DNA from: Paracoccaceae bacterium
GTDB taxonomy: Bacteria > Pseudomonadota > Alphaproteobacteria > Rhodobacterales > Rhodobacteraceae
Assembly (NCBI GenBank): GCA_026982255.1
Contig: JALSHL010000271.1
Span: 1 to 9,981, forward strand
DNA length: 9,981 bases
Direction of reading: 5' to 3'
The notes under the pieces were generated by a model. It had not been told where the DNA came from. It did not search any database and saw only the letters and a program-made list of their open reading frames with translations. The translations under genes and the position numbers were made by a program. The stretch's first letter is position 1. Each line of letters starts with the position of its first letter. This document shows, piece by piece, positions 5,672 to 9,981 of this stretch.

Positions 5672-7275
5672 TGCGGCTGTCGTCGAATGTTCTGAGCGGG
5701 TCCGAGGGTTTCAGGGCCAATGTGGCGGCGCACGAGGCGGCGCTGGCCGAGATTGCCGCGGCGGCGGAAGCGGCAGCGGCTGGCGGTGGCGAGCGGGCGC
5801 GCGAGCGGCATCTGTCGCGGGGCAAGATGCTGCCGCGGCGGCGTGTTGCCGGGCTGCTGGATGCGGGCTCGCCGTTTCTGGAAATCGGGGCGACGGCGGC
5901 GCATGACATGTATGAGGGCGCGGCACCGGGTGCGGGGTTGATTTGCGGTATCGGGCGGGTGCACGGGGCCGAGGTGATGGTGGTTTGCAACGATGCCACG
6001 GTCAAGGGCGGCACCTATTACCCGATGACGGTTAAGAAACATTTAAGGGCGCAGGAAATTGCCGAGCAGAACGGCTTGCCCTGCGTCTATCTGGTCGATT
6101 CCGGTGGTGCGAACCTGCCGCAGCAGGACGAGGTTTTTCCCGACCGGGACCATTTCGGGCGGATTTTTTTCAATCAGGCGAACATGTCGGCCAAGGGGAT
6201 TCCCCAGATTGCTGTGGTGATGGGAAGCTGCACGGCGGGCGGGGCCTATGTGCCGGCGATGTCGGATGTGACGATAATCGTTAAGGAACAAGGAACAATT
6301 TTTCTGGCCGGTCCGCCGCTGGTCAAAGCGGCGACGGGCGAGGTTGTCTCGGCCGAGGAACTGGGCGGTGGCGATGTGCATACGCGCCTGTCCGGCGTGG
6401 CTGATTATCTGGCGGAGAACGACGAGCATGCGCTGGTGCTGGCGCGCGAGGCGCTGGGCAACCTGAACCGGCGGCGACCCGAAACCGTGGTGCTGCAAAC
6501 GCCGGAGGAGCCGGCCTATGATCCCGCCGAGATTCTGGGCGTGGTGCCGGCGGATTTGAAAACGCCCTATGACATCCGCGAAGTGATTGCGCGGGTGGTC
6601 GACGGGTCGAGGTTCGATGAGTTCAAGGCGCGCTACGGCACGACTCTGGTCTGCGGTTTTGCCCATGTGATGGGGATGCCGGTGGGGATTGTCGCCAATA
6701 ACGGAGTGCTGTTTTCGGAAAGTGCGGTCAAGGGCGCGCACTTTGTAGAGCTTTGTTCCCAAAGGAAAATCCCGCTGGTGTTTTTGCAGAATATCACCGG
6801 TTTCATGGTGGGGCAGAAATACGAGGCCGAGGGAATCGCGCGCCACGGGGCCAAGCTGGTAACGGCGGTAGCGACGACGAAAGTGCCGAAAATTACCATG
6901 TTGGTGGGCGGCTCTTTCGGGGCCGGAAACTATGGTATGGCGGGGCGGGCCTATTCGCCGCGGTTCCTGTGGACATGGCCGAATTCGCGGATTTCCGTGA
7001 TGGGCGGAGAGCAGGCCGCGGGTGTTCTGGCAACCGTGAAACGCGATGGAATCGAGCGAAAGGGCGGGACGTGGTCGGCGGAGGAGGAAGCGGAGTTCAA
7101 GCGTCCGACGATCGAGATGTTCGAGCGGCAGTCGCATCCGCTGTATGCTTCTGCACGACTCTGGGATGACGGGGTGATTGATCCGCGCAAGACCCGTGAC
7201 GTGTTGGCGCTGTCACTGATGGCGGCGCTGAATACGCCGATAGAGGACACGCATTTCGGCGTGTTCCGCATGTAG
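5671..7275 (+). CDS. mccB: Methylcrotonoyl-CoA carboxylase carboxyltransferase (beta) subunit
   Basis: The 534-residue product is the usual length for this subunit. It transfers the carboxyl group from carboxybiotin to 3-methylcrotonyl-CoA, giving 3-methylglutaconyl-CoA. The N half (about 25-280) contains DSGGANLPQQDEVFPD (143-158), found in MCC beta, and the oxyanion-hole loop GSCTAGGAY (185-193). The C half (about 285-534) contains LQNITGFMVG (372-381), the second loop GGSFGAGNYGM (413-423), WPNSRISVMGG (436-446) and EQAAGVLATV. These mark MCC rather than propionyl- or acetyl-CoA carboxylase. The start overlaps the dehydrogenase stop by one base (TGATG), with a modest AAGG at 5657-5660. An Ala-rich patch (29-37) lies in the N-terminal helix. 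It works with the biotin subunit directly downstream. Confidence 0.96.
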   Translation: MRLSSNVLSGSEGFRANVAAHEAALAEIAAAAEAAAAGGGERARERHLSRGKMLPRRRVAGLLDAGSPFLEIGATAAHDMYEGAAPGAGLICGIGRVHGAEVMVVCNDATVKGGTYYPMTVKKHLRAQEIAEQNGLPCVYLVDSGGANLPQQDEVFPDRDHFGRIFFNQANMSAKGIPQIAVVMGSCTAGGAYVPAMSDVTIIVKEQGTIFLAGPPLVKAATGEVVSAEELGGGDVHTRLSGVADYLAENDEHALVLAREALGNLNRRRPETVVLQTPEEPAYDPAEILGVVPADLKTPYDIREVIARVVDGSRFDEFKARYGTTLVCGFAHVMGMPVGIVANNGVLFSESAVKGAHFVELCSQRKIPLVFLQNITGFMVGQKYEAEGIARHGAKLVTAVATTKVPKITMLVGGSFGAGNYGMAGRAYSPRFLWTWPNSRISVMGGEQAAGVLATVKRDGIERKGGTWSAEEEAEFKRPTIEMFERQSHPLYASARLWDDGVIDPRKTRDVLALSLMAALNTPIEDTHFGVFRM

Positions 7276-7286
7276 GAGGGCGCGCG

Positions 7287-9248
7287 ATGTTAACCAAGAT
7301 TCTGATCGCAAATCGCGGGGAAATTGCCTGTCGGGTGATCGAGACCGCGCGTAAAATGGGCGTACGGACGGTGGCAGTTTATTCGGATGCGGATGCAGAT
7401 GCGCGCCATGTAGAGATGGCGGACGAGGCCTATCGTATCGGGCCACCGGCGGTTTCGGAAAGTTACCTGAAAGGCGATACAATTATAGCGGCGGCCCTGG
7501 AATCGGGGGCGGAGGCGATCCATCCCGGCTACGGTTTTCTGTCCGAGAACCCCGATTTTGTCGAATCGGTCGAGGCCGCAGGGCTGCGGTTTATCGGGCC
7601 GTCGGCGGCTGCCATTCGGGCGATGGGCTTGAAGGATGCGGCGAAAATCCTGATGGAAAAGGCCGGCGTTCCGGTGGTTCCCGGATATCACGGTGAAAAT
7701 CAGGATGCCGGTTTTCTGGCCGGTGAAGCGGAGAAAATAGGCTATCCGGTGCTGATCAAGGCACGCGCCGGTGGTGGCGGCAAGGGTATGCGCAAGGTTG
7801 ATCGGCCTGAGGACTTTTACGCGGCACTGGAAGGGGCGCAGCGCGAGGGGCTGGCGTCTTTCGGAGACTCTACATGCTTGATTGAAAAATGGATTTCGAC
7901 GCCGCGGCATATCGAAATTCAGGTGTTCGGTGATGACTTCGGCAATGTTGTGCATCTGTTCGAGCGGGACTGCTCGCTGCAGCGGCGGCACCAGAAGGTG
8001 ATCGAGGAGGCTCCGGCGCCCGGCATGACGGACGAGATGCGCGCGGCGATGGGCGATGCGGCCGTGCGCTGTGCAAAGGCGGTGTCCTATAGCGGAGCAG
8101 GGACGGTGGAGTTTATCGTTGATGCTTCGGACGGGCTGCAGCCGGATCGGTTCTGGTTCATGGAGATGAATACGCGCCTGCAGGTGGAGCATCCGGTGAC
8201 CGAGGCGATGACTGGTGTTGATTTGGTCGAGTGGCAGTTGCGGGTGGCTAGTGGCGAGGCATTGCCGTTGAAACAAGATAGTTTAACGATAAACGGCCAT
8301 GCGTTCGAGGCGCGGATTTATGCCGAAGATGTGTCGGCGGGATTCCTGCCGGCGACGGGGAAACTGGAACATCTGGTGTTTTCGGAACACGCGCGTATCG
8401 ATAGCGGCGTGCGAGAAGGTGACACGATAACCCCTTGGTATGACCCGATGATTGCCAAAATCACTGTGCATGCAGAGGGGCGTGATGTGGCACTCGCCCG
8501 GCTGGATCGGGCGATTGGAGAAACGCATGTTGCGGGCACGGTGACCAATCTGGAGTTTTTGTCGGCTTTGTGCCGGAATGCCGGTTTTGCGGCGGGGGAT
8601 GTCGATACCGGTTTGATCGGGCGGGAGTTGGACCGTCTGGTTCCGGACGGGGCGGTTCCCGAAGATATCTGGCGTGTTGCGGCTGCGATTGCGCTCGGAG
8701 CGCCGTTCGACGATCTGCTGGCAGGTTGGAACCTGTGGCGGGCGCTGGTGCGCGATGTTCGATTGGAAACCCGTGGCGAGGAGCGGGTTTTGCAGGTTGT
8801 TGTGACAGGACCGGAAACGGTTGATGTCACATCGGAAGGGGAGACTGTAACGCTCGGAATTCGTCCCGAAAAGGATGGGCGGGTTGTTGTCGAGACGCAG
8901 GGCGTTCGCCGCAAAACATCTTTTGTGCGTATCGGGAATATGGTAAGCCTGTTTGAGGCAGGGCGCAGCTATCACTTTGATATTAAAACACATAGTGGAT
9001 TGGATGGCGATCAGCACGCCAATCCGGAAATCGTGGTTTCGCCTATGCCGGGGAGCGTCAAGCACTTGCATGTTGCGGTCGGAGACCATGTGGCTGTGGG
9101 CGACGCGGTTGCTGTGGTCGAGGCGATGAAGATGGAACACACGTTGACAGCGCTATGTGACGGAACGGTGGGCGAAATACCGGTTAATGTCGGGGATCAG
9201 GTGGATTCCGGTGCGGTTCTGGTGTTGCTGGAGCAAGGCGATGGGTGA
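7287..9248 (+). CDS. mccA: Methylcrotonoyl-CoA carboxylase biotin-containing (alpha) subunit
   Basis: The 653-residue product carboxylates its own biotin with ATP and bicarbonate and hands the group to the beta subunit. Domains in order: biotin carboxylase (about 1-450) with ILIANRGEIA at the N-terminus, HPGYGFLSE (79-87), the ATP glycine loop AGGGGKGM (161-168), RDCSLQRRHQKVIEEAP (227-243) and EMNTRLQVEHPVTE (293-306); a linker/BT region (about 455-575); and a C-terminal biotinyl domain (about 583-650) with E612-A-M-K-M, where K615 carries biotin. The start is backed by a perfect AGGAGG (7274-7279) that overlaps the mccB stop TAG and lies 7 nt from ATG. This strong site suggests independent high-level translation rather than coupling. 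The 3' end overlaps the HMG-CoA lyase start by 8 bp. Confidence 0.97.
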   Translation: MLTKILIANRGEIACRVIETARKMGVRTVAVYSDADADARHVEMADEAYRIGPPAVSESYLKGDTIIAAALESGAEAIHPGYGFLSENPDFVESVEAAGLRFIGPSAAAIRAMGLKDAAKILMEKAGVPVVPGYHGENQDAGFLAGEAEKIGYPVLIKARAGGGGKGMRKVDRPEDFYAALEGAQREGLASFGDSTCLIEKWISTPRHIEIQVFGDDFGNVVHLFERDCSLQRRHQKVIEEAPAPGMTDEMRAAMGDAAVRCAKAVSYSGAGTVEFIVDASDGLQPDRFWFMEMNTRLQVEHPVTEAMTGVDLVEWQLRVASGEALPLKQDSLTINGHAFEARIYAEDVSAGFLPATGKLEHLVFSEHARIDSGVREGDTITPWYDPMIAKITVHAEGRDVALARLDRAIGETHVAGTVTNLEFLSALCRNAGFAAGDVDTGLIGRELDRLVPDGAVPEDIWRVAAAIALGAPFDDLLAGWNLWRALVRDVRLETRGEERVLQVVVTGPETVDVTSEGETVTLGIRPEKDGRVVVETQGVRRKTSFVRIGNMVSLFEAGRSYHFDIKTHSGLDGDQHANPEIVVSPMPGSVKHLHVAVGDHVAVGDAVAVVEAMKMEHTLTALCDGTVGEIPVNVGDQVDSGAVLVLLEQGDG

Positions 9249-9981
9249 TTTTGTCCGGATATTCGAGATGGGGCCGCGGGACGGGTTGCAGAACGAGGCG
9301 CGGATTATTCCGGCGAAGGACAAGATTGCGCTGATTGATATGCTTTCGGATTGCGGTTTTTCACATATCGAGGTGACGAGTTTTGTCAGCCCGAAGTGGG
9401 TGCCGCAGATGGCGGATGCTGCGGAGGTTCTGGCGGGAATATCCCGGAAAGATGGTGTGTCCTATGCGGCTTTGACGCCGAATATGCGTGGATACGAGGC
9501 GGCCTTGGCGGCGCGGGCGGACGAGGTGGCGGTGTTCGGGTCGGCTTCGGAGGGGTTTAGCCGGAAAAACATCAATTGTTCGATAGAGGAAAGTTTTGAG
9601 CGGTTTATTCCGGTATTGGAGGCTGCAAAGTCCGATAATGTAAAGGTGCGCGGGTATGTTTCCTGTGTAGCCGACTGCCCGTATGATGGTCCGACTCCGC
9701 CGGAGAAGGTGGCAGAGGTGGCTTCGGCCTTGCTGGGGGCAGGGTGCTACGAGATCAGCCTTGGGGATACCATCGGTTCGGGAACGCCGGAGAGTGTGGG
9801 GCGGATGTTGGAGGCGGTTTTGGCCGTGGTTCCTGCGGAGAGGCTCGCCGGACATTTCCATGATACGGGCAACCGGGCGCTAGAGAATATTTCGGTGGCG
9901 CTGGATCTGGGGCTGCGGGTGTTCGATGCGGCGGTGGGGGGGCTTGGCGGGTGTCCCTATGCCGAGGGGGCCAGGGGAATG
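9241..9981 (+). CDS. mvaB: Hydroxymethylglutaryl-CoA lyase (3' end outside window)
   Basis: The 247 visible residues belong to the lyase that splits HMG-CoA into acetoacetate and acetyl-CoA, the last step of leucine breakdown. A TIM barrel is expected. Motifs: EMGPRDGLQNE (9-19) with R13 and D14, E44 in HIEVTSFVSPKWVPQMAD, CVADCPYDG, SLGDTIGSGTP, the metal-binding GHFHDT (H205, H207) and GLGGCPY with C238. These match human Arg41, Asp42, Glu72, His233, His235 and Cys266. The ATG overlaps the mccA stop by 8 bp, with GGAG at 9230-9233 seven nt before it. Oddity: the human metal ligand Asn275 lies 9 residues after the Cys, but here that codon is ATG (M247), the last of the window. One extra G in GGGG 9974-9977 would restore GARGN. 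About 40-50 residues should follow. Confidence 0.92.
   Translation, partial: MGDFVRIFEMGPRDGLQNEARIIPAKDKIALIDMLSDCGFSHIEVTSFVSPKWVPQMADAAEVLAGISRKDGVSYAALTPNMRGYEAALAARADEVAVFGSASEGFSRKNINCSIEESFERFIPVLEAAKSDNVKVRGYVSCVADCPYDGPTPPEKVAEVASALLGAGCYEISLGDTIGSGTPESVGRMLEAVLAVVPAERLAGHFHDTGNRALENISVALDLGLRVFDAAVGGLGGCPYAEGARGM

Noticed and set aside
6043..7137. Long antisense open frame opposite mccB (364 codons)
   Set aside because: Same shadow pattern, no ribosome site or domain; the + strand gene is certain.
7290..9140. Two long antisense open frames opposite mccA
   Set aside because: Low-complexity Arg/His/Pro content and full overlap with an unambiguous gene.

Overview
The window looks like chromosomal DNA of an alphaproteobacterium, most probably of the Rhodobacterales. 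It is GC-rich by eye (about 60%, not computed), with short intergenic gaps and ATGA-type gene overlaps. The leucine-catabolism block reads most like its Rhodobacteraceae counterparts. This placement is inference from family resemblance; there is no rRNA or other phylogenetic marker. I see no tRNA, rRNA, insertion sequence, integrase, phage gene or CRISPR array.

Region 1 (1-1970, + strand) is a copper-linked envelope block. It opens with the 3' end of a CueR-type MerR regulator that keeps the Cu(I)-binding C-x7-C loop. Two small monoheme c-type cytochromes follow, coupled to it by successive 4-bp ATGA overlaps. After a 139-bp gap comes a Tat-exported L,D-transpeptidase with its own strong Shine-Dalgarno. 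A copper ATPase gene probably lies upstream of the window, but that is inference.

Region 2 (1971-4443) holds a divergent pair and a passenger. On the - strand are a DUF4198 periplasmic protein and, directly after it (TAAATG junction), an isoprenylcysteine methyltransferase-like membrane protein. On the + strand is a HupE/UreJ_2 membrane protein with a periplasmic N-terminal domain. Both exported proteins are predicted to mature to an N-terminal His-Glu. With the family assignments this suggests an envelope metal-handling module (Ni, Co or Cu); the metal cannot be read from the sequence.

Region 3 (4444-9981, + strand) is a leucine/isovalerate degradation (liu) operon: isovaleryl-CoA dehydrogenase, methylcrotonoyl-CoA carboxylase beta (carboxyltransferase) and alpha (biotin) subunits, and HMG-CoA lyase, which runs off the window. 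The products act in sequence: isovaleryl-CoA to 3-methylcrotonyl-CoA, to 3-methylglutaconyl-CoA, then (after a hydratase not seen here) HMG-CoA is cleaved to acetoacetate and acetyl-CoA. A perfect 20-bp palindrome lies 32 bp upstream of the first gene and is a strong operator candidate.

Nothing here is clearly a new system. The best leads are the palindrome, the His-Glu pair of divergent envelope proteins, the histidine-rich cytochromes tied to CueR, and a possible 1-nt loss at the right edge that replaces a metal-binding Asn of HMG-CoA lyase.
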